Part shown: piece after piece, positions 7,902 to 16,670 of the stretch | Layout: every line of letters begins with the position of its first letter | Numbering within the stretch: position 1 is the first letter of the stretch | From: Prado023 sp963774745 | Lineage (GTDB): Bacteria; Actinomycetota; Actinomycetes; S36-B12; CAIYMF01 | Direction of reading: 5' to 3' | Assembly: GCA_963774745.1 (NCBI GenBank) | Contig: CAVZGE010000002.1 | Span: 558,001-622,000, forward strand | Length of the DNA stretch: 64,000 bases | Notes under the pieces: generated by a model | Told to the model about the DNA's origin: nothing | Seen by the model: the letters and a program-made list of their open reading frames with translations, nothing else | The model's database searches: none | Program-made: the position numbers and the translations under genes

Positions 7902-9665
7902 TCAGGCGTCCTTGATCTCGCAGAGCACTGTGCCGGTGGGCACGGTCGAGCCGACCTCGGCTGTCAGCGCGGTGATGACACCGCCCTTGTGGGCGTTGAG
8001 CGGCTGCTCCATCTTCATCGCCTCGAGCACCACCACCAGGTCGCCGGCGGCGACCTCCTGGCCCTCCTCGACGGCGATCTTGACGATCGTGCCCTGCATC
8101 GGGGCAGCCAGCGAGTCGCCGGTGGCCCCACCTCCGGCCTTCTTGCTGGCGCGCTTGGGGGCGGCCTTCTTGGCCGTCGAGCCCCCGCCACCACCGAGCG
8201 AGATCCCCTCGGGCAGGCTCACCTCGACGCGCTTGCCGCCCACCTCCACGACCACCGACGACCGTGCCCCGGGCTCGGCGAGCTCAGTGGCGGAGCCGGA
8301 GTACGCCGGGATGTCATTGACGAACTCGGTCTCGATCCACCGGGTGTGCACCGTGAAGGACTCGGCCGGATCGGCCGGCGCGAACGCCGGGTCGGAGACG
8401 ACCTTGCGGTGGAACGTGATGGCCGTGGCGATGCCCTCGACCTCGAACTCAGCCAGGGCGCGCCGCGAGCGCTCGATGGCCTGCTGCCGGTCGTGGCCGG
8501 TCACGATCAGCTTGGCCAGCAGCGAGTCGAAGTTGCCGCCGATCTCGTCACCCTGCTGGAAGCCGCCGTCGACGCGGATGCCGGGGCCCGACGGTGGTTG
8601 CCAGACGGTCAGCGCCCCGGGGGCGGGCAGGAAGTTGCGGCCCGGGTCCTCACCGTTGATCCGGAACTCGATGGAGTGCCCGCGCAGCGGCGGGTCGTCG
8701 TAGCCGAGCTCCTCGCCGTCGGCGATCCGGAACTGCTCGCGGACCAGGTCGATCCCCGAGACCTCCTCGGTCACCGGGTGCTCGACCTGCAGGCGGGTGT
8801 TGACCTCCAGGAACGAGATGGTCCCGTCCTTGCCGACGAGGAACTCGCACGTCCCGGCGCCGTAGTAGCCGGCCTCGCGCACGATCGCCTTGCTGGAGCT
8901 GTAGAGCCGCTCGACCTGCTCGTCGGTCAGGAACGGCGCGGGCGCCTCCTCGACCAGCTTCTGGTGGCGGCGCTGCAGCGAGCAGTCGCGGGTCGAGACG
9001 ACCACGACGTTGCCGTGCTGGTCGGCCAGGACCTGGGTCTCGACATGTCGGGGACTGTCGAGGTACTGCTCGACGAAGCACTCGCCACGGCCGAAGGCGG
9101 CCACGGCCTCACGCACGGCCGAGTCGTACAGCTCGGGGATCTCCTCGATGGTGCGCGCGACCTTCAGGCCGCGACCACCTCCACCGAAGGCGGCCTTGAT
9201 GGCGATCGGCAGGCCGACCTCCTGGGCGAACGCGACGACCTCGTCGGCGCCGGAGACCGGGTCGGCGGTGCCGCGCACCTGGGGGGCACCGGCGCGGGCG
9301 GCGATGTGCCGGGCGGACACCTTGTCGCCGAGGTCGCGGATCGCCGAGGGCGGCGGGCCGACCCACGTGAGCCCGGCGTCGACGACCGCCTGGGCGAAGT
9401 CGGCGTTCTCGGAGAGGAACCCGTATCCCGGGTGCACGGCATCGGCCCCGCTGCGGCGGGCGACGTCCAGGATCTTGTCGAACACCAGGTACGTCTCGGC
9501 GGCCGTGGTGCCCCCCAGGGCGAAGGCCTCGTCCGCGGCCTTCACGTGCAGGGCGTCACGGTCCGGGTCGGCGTACACCGCGACCGAGGCGATCCCCGCG
9601 TCCCGGCACGCACGGGCCACCCGGATCGCGATCTCACCGCGGTTGGCGATCAGTACCTTCTTCAT
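7902..9665 (-). CDS. accA: Acyl-CoA carboxylase alpha subunit: biotin carboxylase plus biotin carrier
   Basis: Carboxylates its own biotin with ATP and bicarbonate and feeds the AccD carboxyltransferase, making malonyl-CoA or methylmalonyl-CoA for lipid synthesis. The 587 residues comprise a biotin carboxylase domain (starts MKKVLIANRGEIA; ATP-grasp glycine loop AFGGGGRGLK near residue 165), then an Ala/Lys/Gly-rich linker, then the biotinyl domain with EAMKM (Lys551 predicted to be biotinylated). A longer frame exists upstream, but ATG 9665 fits the conserved N terminus and has a GAGGGG element before it. Equivalent to mycobacterial AccA3 by position near maf, accE, accD and birA. Confidence 0.93.
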   Translation of the reverse strand: MKKVLIANRGEIAIRVARACRDAGIASVAVYADPDRDALHVKAADEAFALGGTTAAETYLVFDKILDVARRSGADAVHPGYGFLSENADFAQAVVDAGLTWVGPPPSAIRDLGDKVSARHIAARAGAPQVRGTADPVSGADEVVAFAQEVGLPIAIKAAFGGGGRGLKVARTIEEIPELYDSAVREAVAAFGRGECFVEQYLDSPRHVETQVLADQHGNVVVVSTRDCSLQRRHQKLVEEAPAPFLTDEQVERLYSSSKAIVREAGYYGAGTCEFLVGKDGTISFLEVNTRLQVEHPVTEEVSGIDLVREQFRIADGEELGYDDPPLRGHSIEFRINGEDPGRNFLPAPGALTVWQPPSGPGIRVDGGFQQGDEIGGNFDSLLAKLIVTGHDRQQAIERSRRALAEFEVEGIATAITFHRKVVSDPAFAPADPAESFTVHTRWIETEFVNDIPAYSGSATELAEPGARSSVVVEVGGKRVEVSLPEGISLGGGGGSTAKKAAPKRASKKAGGGATGDSLAAPMQGTIVKIAVEEGQEVAAGDLVVVLEAMKMEQPLNAHKGGVITALTAEVGSTVPTGTVLCEIKDA

Positions 9666-9757
9666 TCCCGCACCCCTCACACGTACTCCGGGGCCCGATT
9701 CCGGGCGACTCGCCAGCCATCCTACGGAGGACGTGCCGGCGATCCTGCGGCCACCCG

Positions 9758-10453
9758 TCAGGCGGTGTCCCAGAGGTCGGTCCAGCGCACGCCGAGCTCG
9801 GCCAGCAGCCCGCGCAGGGTGGGCATCGCCAGCCCGATCACGTTCGAGTGGTCGCCGTCGATCCCGTCGATGAACGGCCCTCCGAGGCCGTCGATCGTGC
9901 ACGATCCGGCCACCGCCAGGGGCTCGCCCGAGGCGATGTAGGCCTCCAGCTCGACGGCATCCGGCTGCCCGAACCGGATGGTCGTGGCCACGGCGCGCTC
10001 CACCTCGCGCCCGGTGTCGAGGTCGATGACCGTGTGGCCGGTGACCAGCACGCCGGTGTGGCCGGACATGGCCGCCCAGCGGTCGCGGACCTCCTGGGCC
10101 GTGCGCGCCTTGCCCAGCACCTGTCCGCGGAAGTCGAGCATCGAGTCCGCTCCCACCACCAGCACGCGGGCGCCGGTGGGCACCCCGGGGACCTGGCCGG
10201 CACGGACCTGGTCGGCGACGTCACGGGCCTTGGCCGTGGCCAGCATCTGGGTCAGTGCCTGGGGGTCGACGGCCACCGTCCCGGCCGCGGCGATCAGGAC
10301 GTCCTCGTCCACCCGGCTGTGCCAGACGTGGGGGCGCACCCCCGCCGCACGCAGGAGCGTGGCGCGGGCAGGGGAGGCCGACCCGAGGACCAGGACCGGG
10401 CGCGGCTCGGCGCCCGTGGTCGGGGAACCCGTGCGGCCCGCCGGCTCAGCCAC
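9758..10453 (-). CDS. maf: Maf-family nucleoside triphosphate pyrophosphatase
   Basis: Maf/YhdE proteins hydrolyse dTTP, UTP or modified nucleotides to the monophosphate. This 231-aa protein shows the family signature VLGSASPAR near residue 25, VGADSML near 100, KARTAQE near 115 and the SGEPLAVAGSCTIDG/GPFIDGIDGD block near 180. The start chosen is GTG 10453, which overlaps the stop of the upstream glycosyltransferase by 3 bases, leaving about 20 extra residues before the core. The open frame extends further upstream without a family match. Downstream accA follows after 92 bases. Confidence 0.88.
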   Translation of the reverse strand: MAEPAGRTGSPTTGAEPRPVLVLGSASPARATLLRAAGVRPHVWHSRVDEDVLIAAAGTVAVDPQALTQMLATAKARDVADQVRAGQVPGVPTGARVLVVGADSMLDFRGQVLGKARTAQEVRDRWAAMSGHTGVLVTGHTVIDLDTGREVERAVATTIRFGQPDAVELEAYIASGEPLAVAGSCTIDGLGGPFIDGIDGDHSNVIGLAMPTLRGLLAELGVRWTDLWDTA

Positions 10454-12677
10454 GGGCCACCACTGACCGGATCGCGCCGGAGGCCCGGGCGCGCAGGCCC
10501 CGGCCGGGTGCCACCAGCACCCGCCCCCCCGGCGAGGGCAGCAGGGTGACCATGCCTCGGGGGCAGGCCAGGTGCATCGGGGAGCGGCGACCGTGGGTCC
10601 ACAGCCCACCGATGGGGACCAGCAGGCCCCGGAACCCGACGTGCAGGGCCAGTGCTCCGCGGGCCAGCTCCGTCGTCGCGACCAGGGGGTCGGTCTCGAT
10701 GACCCCGGCGACCGGGGCTGTCCAGTCCAGGCCCTCGATGGTGGGTTCGGCGGTGTAGTGCAGCAGCCCGACGGTCCGGGAGAACCCGCCGACGTCGGCG
10801 ACGCAGATGGCCGGCGGCGAGTCGTCGGCGGGGGCGATGTTCGTGGCCCGCAGGACCCCGGTGAAGGTGGCGCCCTCGGCGGTGGGCGTGAGGTTCGCCC
10901 AGTCGATGTCGACGACCCAGTCCAGCGCGTGGGTGATGTCGCTGGCGGGTCCGTCCTCGCCGATCCGCACGAGCAGCCCGCCGTCGACGTTGGTGGCCAT
11001 CAGCAGCTCGTGCCGAGGGCTGACCCACACGCTGCCATCGGCCTGGCGCTCGAGCGTGGCGTTCCCGACCCGTGCGGCGATGATCCGCGGCTCGAAGCCG
11101 GTCGTGAGCAGGGGCACGGTGGTGGTCCCGTCGGTGAACTCCACGCGGAACGGACCCGTCTCGTTGGCCACGAAGGCCAGCGCGTTGGAGCGGATCTGGG
11201 CGACCACCTCGCGGGTCGGACCCGCGGCGTGCGGATGGACCGGCAGGTCCTCGTCGTCGAGGTCCTCCACCCCGCTCACGGGGGGCGGGTCCAGGAGCCA
11301 GCCCGCGGGTTCGAGCAGGCCGGGAAGCTCGCACGACCAGGCCGTCAGCCCGGTCGCGGAGTCGGCCAGGACGCCGGGCATGCGCAGCACCCGGGTCGTG
11401 GTCGTCAGCGACTCGACGAGCAGGCTGGGCGAGCGGTGGTCGCAGGCCCGGTCGGCCAGCTCCCGGGCCAGTGCCGTCCAGCGGGACCAGACCGCGTGCG
11501 GCTCGGCGCGCCGCAGGGCCGGGCCGGCGGCCGCGATCACCGCATCCTCCCGGCCGGACCCCTGCGGCCCCGCAGCGCTGGCCACCCAGCGACCGATGGC
11601 CGCGGTCAGGGCGGCGACGTCCCCGGGGGTGACGAGCTCGCCGGCCTCCGGGCTGGCGAGGAGCTCTGCGGGGCCGTAGGCCACGTCGTAGGCGACGACC
11701 GGGACACCGGCGGCCAACGAGCGCAGGATCGCCACGGGGAAGGACTCCCGACGCCCCGCCCAGACGGTGAGGACCGCCCCTGCGAACGGTGCGTACTCGT
11801 CGGTACCCGGCGTGACCGTGCGGACGCGACCTGCCAGCCCCAGCTCCTCGGCCAGGCTGAGCAGTGCCGGACCTGCCTCCCCGGTGCCGACGAGGTCCAG
11901 CACGAGGTCCGGGTCAGCCAGGAGCCCGGGCTGGGCCGCGCGGATGACGTGGTCGTGGCGGGAGCTGGGTTCCAGCGGCCCGACCGCGACGATCCGCCGT
12001 CCACCGCTGCCCCCGGATCGGCCATCGGATCGCGCGTCCGGGCCGGCGACCGCCGGGGGGATGACCAGGGTGGGGGTGTCCGTGCCGAACCGCGTGCGCA
12101 GGTCCGCGGCCTGGGCGTCGGTCATCACCACCAGCGCGTCGAACGCGTCCTGGTGCTCGGCGAAGCGCTCGGCGAAGCGCGGGGTCATCGCGGCCATGGC
12201 CGGGTCCTGGCCCGTCCCCGGGGCTGCGAGGTGGTTCAGGTGCACGCCGGCGACACGGGAGACCTGTGGGTTGGTCATGGCCGACAGGTAGGGATAGGCG
12301 GCCGGTGAGTCCGCGAACACGACAGCGCCGGGGACCTGGGCGGTCAGCCAGTCGAGCCAGTCCCCGACCCGTGGGTCGATCGACCCTCCCTCGGGCAGCG
12401 GGCCCCACCAGGAGGGCCGAACCCGGCGGTCGCGCAGCGCGTAGTGGTGCAGGGCGGTGTCCGCGGGGAACCGACCATCGGCGACCAGGGAGGCGACCGT
12501 GGCCTGCAGGTGGGCATCCTTGTTGATCAGGGCGGCGTGCGTGGCCCAGCCGGCGTCGGCGAAGGCCTGCAGCCGGGCGAGCCAGAACTGGGTCAGCCGT
12601 CCGCCGCCGGACGTGAGCTCGTTGAAGACGAAGACGGCCGTGTGCCGACCATCGGCGAAGGGCCGTTCAGAGATCAC
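10446..12677 (-). CDS. Large GT4-type glycosyltransferase, TarM-like
   Basis: A 743-aa cytoplasmic GT-B glycosyltransferase. The N-terminal half begins with a Rossmann-like segment with a donor loop (FNELTSGGGRLTQ). The donor-binding half holds the GT4 E-x7-E type block WAGRRESFPVAILRSLAAG near residue 320 followed by YDVAYGPAELL, a phrase typical of TarM/GtfA-like enzymes that glycosylate wall polymers or proteins. The remaining about 320 residues are beta-rich and unassigned. Starts at GTG 12677, six bases after a TAGGCT -10 (12684-12689). It sits between accE and maf, a position I do not recall from mycobacteria. Substrate unknown; teichoic-acid-like polymer is inference. Confidence 0.78.
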   Translation of the reverse strand: MISERPFADGRHTAVFVFNELTSGGGRLTQFWLARLQAFADAGWATHAALINKDAHLQATVASLVADGRFPADTALHHYALRDRRVRPSWWGPLPEGGSIDPRVGDWLDWLTAQVPGAVVFADSPAAYPYLSAMTNPQVSRVAGVHLNHLAAPGTGQDPAMAAMTPRFAERFAEHQDAFDALVVMTDAQAADLRTRFGTDTPTLVIPPAVAGPDARSDGRSGGSGGRRIVAVGPLEPSSRHDHVIRAAQPGLLADPDLVLDLVGTGEAGPALLSLAEELGLAGRVRTVTPGTDEYAPFAGAVLTVWAGRRESFPVAILRSLAAGVPVVAYDVAYGPAELLASPEAGELVTPGDVAALTAAIGRWVASAAGPQGSGREDAVIAAAGPALRRAEPHAVWSRWTALARELADRACDHRSPSLLVESLTTTTRVLRMPGVLADSATGLTAWSCELPGLLEPAGWLLDPPPVSGVEDLDDEDLPVHPHAAGPTREVVAQIRSNALAFVANETGPFRVEFTDGTTTVPLLTTGFEPRIIAARVGNATLERQADGSVWVSPRHELLMATNVDGGLLVRIGEDGPASDITHALDWVVDIDWANLTPTAEGATFTGVLRATNIAPADDSPPAICVADVGGFSRTVGLLHYTAEPTIEGLDWTAPVAGVIETDPLVATTELARGALALHVGFRGLLVPIGGLWTHGRRSPMHLACPRGMVTLLPSPGGRVLVAPGRGLRARASGAIRSVVARG

Positions 12678-12683
12678 GGCGGC

Positions 12684-12689
12684 AGCCTA
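12684..12689 (-). promoter_or_regulatory. Leaderless -10 element for the 12677 glycosyltransferase
   Basis: TAGGCT on the minus strand lies 6 bases before GTG 12677, with no Shine-Dalgarno. This matches the TANNNT spacing seen at ten other genes here. Confidence 0.5.
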
Positions 12690-12738
12690 GTGGCAGCCCG
12701 GGGGCTCCCCACGGCGCACGCACGGTCCCGCGGTCGGC

Positions 12739-12969
12739 TCACCGCGGCAGCGACGACTCCCACCAGCCGGTCGGCGCCACAGCCGGGCGCAGGAGCCGAG
12801 GAGGAGGAGCCCACTGCGAGGCGGCGGTCGCCGACCCCGCGGGCTGCTCGCCGCCGGTTGCGGCCGCGAGGACGGTCACCAGGGCCGCCAGCTCCTCGGG
12901 GGTCGGGTCGCCCCGCACGATGCGCAACGTGGGCCTCCCCGGCTGCTCGGGGCTCTCCTGCGTGCTCAC
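12739..12969 (-). CDS. accE: Acyl-CoA carboxylase epsilon subunit
   Basis: Small actinobacterial accessory subunit (76 aa) that binds AccD and stimulates the acyl-CoA carboxylase holoenzyme. The recognisable part is the N-terminal core PTLRIVRGDPTPEELAALV; the rest is Ala/Pro-rich and ends with the frequent W-rich tail (GWWESSLPR). GTG 12969 overlaps the accD stop by 4 bases, so it is translationally coupled to accD. Long frames running through this gene are shadows. The family is short and divergent, but position directly after accD makes the call strong. Confidence 0.85.
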   Translation of the reverse strand: MSTQESPEQPGRPTLRIVRGDPTPEELAALVTVLAAATGGEQPAGSATAASQWAPPPRLLRPAVAPTGWWESSLPR

Positions 12970-14573
12970 AGCGGGATGTTCCCGTGCTTCTTCGGCGGCA
13001 GGGTCTCGCGCTTGTTGCGCAGGACCCGCAACGCCTGGGTGACCTGGGCCCGGGTCTCGTGCGGCAGGATGACGCGGTCGATGTAGCCGCGCTCGCCGGC
13101 CAGGTAGGGGTTGGCCAGCTGCAGGTTGTACTCGGCCTCCAGCTCGGCGCGGGTCGCCGCCGGGTCCTCGGCGCCGGCCAGCTCCTTGCGGTACAGGATG
13201 CTCACCGCGCCCTGGGCACCCATCACGGCGATCTGGCCGGTGGGCCACGACAGGTTCACGTCCCCGCCGAGGTGCTTGGAGCCCATGACCACGTACGCCC
13301 CGCCGTAGGCCTTGCGCGTGATCACCGTGACCTTGGGGACGGTGGCCTCGACGTAGGCGTAGATCAGCTTGGCGCCGCGGCGGATGATGCCGTCCCACTC
13401 CTGGGACGTGCCGGGCAGGAAGCCGGGGACGTCGACGAACGTGATCACCGGGACGTTGAACGCGTCACAGGTGCGCACGAAGCGTGCGGCCTTCTCCGAG
13501 GCGTCGATGTCCAGGGTCCCGGCGAACTGCATGGGCTGGTTGGCCACGATCCCGACCGAGTGCCCCTCGACGCGGCCGAAGCCGACGACCATGTTGGGTG
13601 CGAACAGCGGCTGGACCTCGAGGAACTCCTCGTCGTCGAGCACGGCCTCGATGGCCCGGTGCATGTCGTAGGGCTGGTTGGGGGAGTCCGGGATCAGGGT
13701 GTCGAGCGCCAGGTCGGTATCGGTGGGATCCAGGTCGGCCTCCTCGCCGAACACCGGGGGCCGCTCGAGGTTGTTGGCCGGCAGGTAGCTCAGCAGCGCC
13801 CGCACGTAGCTCAGGGCGTCGTGCTCGTCCTCGCCCATGTAGTGCGCGACGCCGGACTTCGTGTTGTGCGTGCGCGCCCCGCCGAGCTCCTCGAACTCGA
13901 CGTCCTCGCCGGTGACGGTCTTGATGACGTCCGGGCCGGTGATGAACATGTGCGAGGTCTTGTCCACCATCACGGTGAAGTCGGTGATCGCCGGGGAGTA
14001 GACCGCACCACCGGCGCAGGGGCCCATGATCAGCGAGATCTGCGGGATCACCCCCGAGGCGTGCACGTTGCGCCGGAAGATCTCGCCGTAGATCGCCAGG
14101 GAGACCACGCCCTCCTGGATCCGCGCGCCGCCGGAGTCGTTGATCCCGATGATCGGCCAGCCGTTCTTCAGGGCCAGGTCCATCACCTTGATGATCTTCT
14201 CGCCGAACACCTCGCCCAGCGAGCCGCCGAACACCGTGAAGTCCTGGGCGAACACGCAGACGGGGCGACCGTCGATGGTGCCGGTCCCGGTGACCACGCC
14301 GTCGCCGTAGGGGCGGTTCTTCTGCCCGCCGAAGTTGTGCGAGCGGTGCCGGGCCAGGTCGTCCATCTCGACGAACGAGTCGGCGTCCAGGAAGTGGCGC
14401 AGCCGCTCGCGGGCGGTCATCTTGCCCTTGGCGTGCTGCTTCTCGATCCGCTTGGCCTTGCCGGCCAGGATCGCCTCGTGGCGGCGGTGCTCCAGGTCGG
14501 CCAGCTTGCCCGCCGTGGTGGTCAGGTCGCTGGTGATCTCGGGCGTGCTCGGCTCAGGTGCGCTGGCGCTCAT
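12966..14573 (-). CDS. accD: Acyl-CoA carboxylase beta subunit (carboxyltransferase)
   Basis: Carboxyltransferase that moves CO2 from carboxybiotin on AccA to acetyl- or propionyl-CoA. The 535 aa hold the two crotonase-fold halves: RERLRHFLD near 55, the acyl-CoA oxyanion segment NDSGGARIQEG near 145, GPCAGGAVYSPA near 180, and the biotin-side block MGSKHLGGD and GAQGAV near 430-450; ends PPKKHGNIPL as AccD5/PccB do. ATG 14573 has a GGAGAGGG Shine-Dalgarno. Transcribed with accE, divergent from birA across 44 bases. Propionyl-CoA preference (AccD5-like) is likely from synteny but not provable from sequence reading. Confidence 0.93.
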   Translation of the reverse strand: MSASAPEPSTPEITSDLTTTAGKLADLEHRRHEAILAGKAKRIEKQHAKGKMTARERLRHFLDADSFVEMDDLARHRSHNFGGQKNRPYGDGVVTGTGTIDGRPVCVFAQDFTVFGGSLGEVFGEKIIKVMDLALKNGWPIIGINDSGGARIQEGVVSLAIYGEIFRRNVHASGVIPQISLIMGPCAGGAVYSPAITDFTVMVDKTSHMFITGPDVIKTVTGEDVEFEELGGARTHNTKSGVAHYMGEDEHDALSYVRALLSYLPANNLERPPVFGEEADLDPTDTDLALDTLIPDSPNQPYDMHRAIEAVLDDEEFLEVQPLFAPNMVVGFGRVEGHSVGIVANQPMQFAGTLDIDASEKAARFVRTCDAFNVPVITFVDVPGFLPGTSQEWDGIIRRGAKLIYAYVEATVPKVTVITRKAYGGAYVVMGSKHLGGDVNLSWPTGQIAVMGAQGAVSILYRKELAGAEDPAATRAELEAEYNLQLANPYLAGERGYIDRVILPHETRAQVTQALRVLRNKRETLPPKKHGNIPL

Positions 14574-14605
14574 CTCGTCCCTCTCCTGGAATGCCCTGCG
14601 TGAAG

Positions 14606-14611
14606 TACCTT
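14606..14611 (+). promoter_or_regulatory. Leaderless -10 element for birA
   Basis: TACCTT lies 6 bases before GTG 14618 in the 44-base divergent accD-birA gap. There is no Shine-Dalgarno for birA. Confidence 0.5.
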
Positions 14612-14617
14612 ATCCCT

Positions 14618-15544
14618 GTGTCTGAGTCCACCCCGGGGCCGGTTGCCCCCACTCCCGCCCCGCTCGTCCCCGGCCCTGACGGGCGGCCCCGGTCCTCGGG
14701 CGTCGCCTACGTGGACCAGTGGCCGGTCGACCTCGGGACTGCCGCCGTCGTGAAGTCGATCCGCAAGGGTGGGGGTTCCTGGCGCAGCGTGACGGTGTTC
14801 TCCGAGATCGCCTCGACGAACACCGTCGGGGTCGCCCTCGCCACAGCCGGGTGCCCGTCCGGGGTCGTGCTGGTGACGGACCTGCAGACGGCTGGACGCG
14901 GTCGGCTGGACCGCAGCTGGCAGGCGCCCTCGGGCACCTCGGCGATGTTCTCGGTCGTCCTGCACCCGACCGGTCCGGACCATGAGTGGGGCGTCCTCCC
15001 GCTGCTCGCCGGTGTGGCCGTGTGCGAGGCGCTGGAGTTCGTGACCGGCGTGCGGGCCTCCCTGAAGTGGCCCAACGATCTCGTGATCCGCGACGAGGAC
15101 GCCCCCAGCGGTCGCGGTGGCAAGGTCGGTGGCATCCTGGCCGAGCGGGACGCGCAGACCGGGGCCATCGTCCTGGGCATCGGGATCAACGTCGACCTCG
15201 CGGAGTCCGACCTCCCGGTGGAGGGCGCCACCTCGCTGACCCTGGCCGGGGTCCCGCGCCCGCGCCGGGCCAAGCTGGTCGGACGGGCGCTGTCGCGCAT
15301 CGAGCACTGGTTCACGGCCTGGGACGCCGTCGGCACCGACTCGGCCTCGCTGGATCGCCTGCTGGAGTCCTACCGGGAGCGCTGCATCTCGTTGGGATCG
15401 CCGCTGACCGTGGTGCGCCCCGGCGCCGAGGACCTCGTCGGCCAGGGCGCCGGGATCAGCCCCACGGGCGCCCTGCTGGTGGACTCCGAGGGGTCCCAGG
15501 TGGCCGTCGTCGTCGGTGACGTGACCCACGCTCCCACGCGCTGA
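14618..15544 (+). CDS. birA: Biotin--[acetyl-CoA-carboxylase] ligase BirA
   Basis: Activates biotin with ATP and attaches it to the carrier lysine, here presumably Lys551 of the window's AccA. The 308-aa protein has the biotin-binding GRGRLDRSW near residue 90, KWPNDL near 150, GGILAE near 170 and a C-terminal SH3-like domain. There is no N-terminal winged helix, so it is a ligase and not a repressor. A frame opens at 14558 upstream, but GTG 14618 sits 6 bases after a TACCTT -10 and is preferred. The adenylyl cyclase begins 2 bases after its stop. Confidence 0.92.
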   Translation: MSESTPGPVAPTPAPLVPGPDGRPRSSGVAYVDQWPVDLGTAAVVKSIRKGGGSWRSVTVFSEIASTNTVGVALATAGCPSGVVLVTDLQTAGRGRLDRSWQAPSGTSAMFSVVLHPTGPDHEWGVLPLLAGVAVCEALEFVTGVRASLKWPNDLVIRDEDAPSGRGGKVGGILAERDAQTGAIVLGIGINVDLAESDLPVEGATSLTLAGVPRPRRAKLVGRALSRIEHWFTAWDAVGTDSASLDRLLESYRERCISLGSPLTVVRPGAEDLVGQGAGISPTGALLVDSEGSQVAVVVGDVTHAPTR

Positions 15545-15545
15545 C

Positions 15546-16634
15546 GTGACCGAGCGGGCTGGCGGGACCGGGCCGCTCGCAGGTGCGGCGCCCCTGGAGG
15601 TGACCCCGGGCGCAGGGGCGGCCGAGCCCGGCCTGCGCGAGCAGCAGATCAGTCGGATCGCCGAGCTCGTCCTGGGCGACCCGACGGTGTTCACCCGGGA
15701 GGAGGCGGCGGCCTCCGCCGGGCTGGACGTCGACCAGGCCCGGCCCTACTGGCGGGCCATGGGCTTCGCCGACGTGGGGTCGGCACCTGCGTTCACCGCG
15801 ACCGACGTCGAGTCGCTGTGCCTGCTCACCAGCTGGGTGGCCGACGGGATCCTCGACGAGGCGACCACGATCGAGGTCGTGCGCAGCCTCGGGCAGACAG
15901 CGTCGCGACTGGCCGACTGGCAGGTCGACACGATGGCGCGGGTCCTGGCCGAGTCCGGGGAGCCCATCGACCTGGCTGCGGTGGGCGATGGGATGGCCGG
16001 TGTGCTGCCCGGGCTGGAGTCCCTCCTGGTGCATGCCTGGCGTCGTCACCTGGCTGCGGCCATGGGTCGGGGGCTGGCCTTCGTGGCCGACGATCCCGAC
16101 GCCGTGCCGGAGCCCACCCTGGCCACGGTGGGCTTCGCGGACATCGCCGGCTTCACCCGCCTGGCCCGCGTGATGGCCGACGAGGACCTCGCCCAGATGG
16201 TGGCGGCCTTCGAGTCCGGCGCGGCCGACATCGTCGCGGGGCGCGGCGGGCGACTGGTCAAGACCCTCGGCGACGAGGTGATGTTCGTGTCCGAGCGCGC
16301 CGAGGACGCCGTGGCCATCGCCGCGGAGATGCATCGGCTGACCGCTCCCGGGGCGGAGGCCCTGAGCCTGCGGATCGGCCTGGCCACCGGGCACCTGGTC
16401 TCCCGCATGGGCGACTTCTACGGGGGCACGGTGAACCTCGCCAGCCGCCTGACGGCCATCGCCCGGCCCGGGTCGACGCTCGTGGACGCGGCGACCGAGG
16501 GTGCGCTGGGCGACCCGGAGGCCTACGTCCTGCGCCACCTGGCGCCGCGCCCGCTGCGCGGGATGGGGCTGGTGCGGGCCACGTCGGTCACGCCCCGGCG
16601 GCGATCGCCGGGCGAGGGCCCCGAGACCGGCTGA
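15546..16634 (+). CDS. Class III adenylyl cyclase with Rv1264-like N-terminal regulatory domain
   Basis: Predicted soluble adenylyl cyclase (362 aa) making cAMP. The C-terminal domain carries the whole catalytic set at canonical spacing: metal aspartates Asp199 (FADIAGFT) and Asp243, adenine-selecting Lys239 (VKTLGDE) and Asp290 (GDFYGG), and transition-state Asn297 and Arg301 (NLASRLT). The N-terminal about 180 residues are helical and resemble the pH-sensing module of mycobacterial Rv1264/Rv2212 (repeated TREEAAASAG/FTATDVESL pattern). No membrane segment. GTG start 1 base after the birA stop, so co-transcribed with birA. A possible CRP-type site lies at 45278 in this window. Confidence 0.88.
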   Translation: MTERAGGTGPLAGAAPLEVTPGAGAAEPGLREQQISRIAELVLGDPTVFTREEAAASAGLDVDQARPYWRAMGFADVGSAPAFTATDVESLCLLTSWVADGILDEATTIEVVRSLGQTASRLADWQVDTMARVLAESGEPIDLAAVGDGMAGVLPGLESLLVHAWRRHLAAAMGRGLAFVADDPDAVPEPTLATVGFADIAGFTRLARVMADEDLAQMVAAFESGAADIVAGRGGRLVKTLGDEVMFVSERAEDAVAIAAEMHRLTAPGAEALSLRIGLATGHLVSRMGDFYGGTVNLASRLTAIARPGSTLVDAATEGALGDPEAYVLRHLAPRPLRGMGLVRATSVTPRRRSPGEGPETG

Positions 16635-16650
16635 GGTCGCGACCGACCAG

Positions 16651-16669
16651 CCCCGGAGCGCAATCGGGG
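16651..16669. terminator. Weak hairpin between convergent cyclase and gtrA genes
   Basis: CCCCG (16651-16655) and CGGGG (16665-16669) pair across a 9-base loop in the 36-base convergent gap. No T-run follows, so this is a weak terminator candidate. Confidence 0.25.
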
Positions 16670-16670
16670 A

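Noticed and set aside
7209..9941. A 910-codon plus-strand open frame over the amidotransferase, accA and part of maf
   Set aside because: Shadow of the GC-rich accA sequence on the other strand; no recognisable domains.
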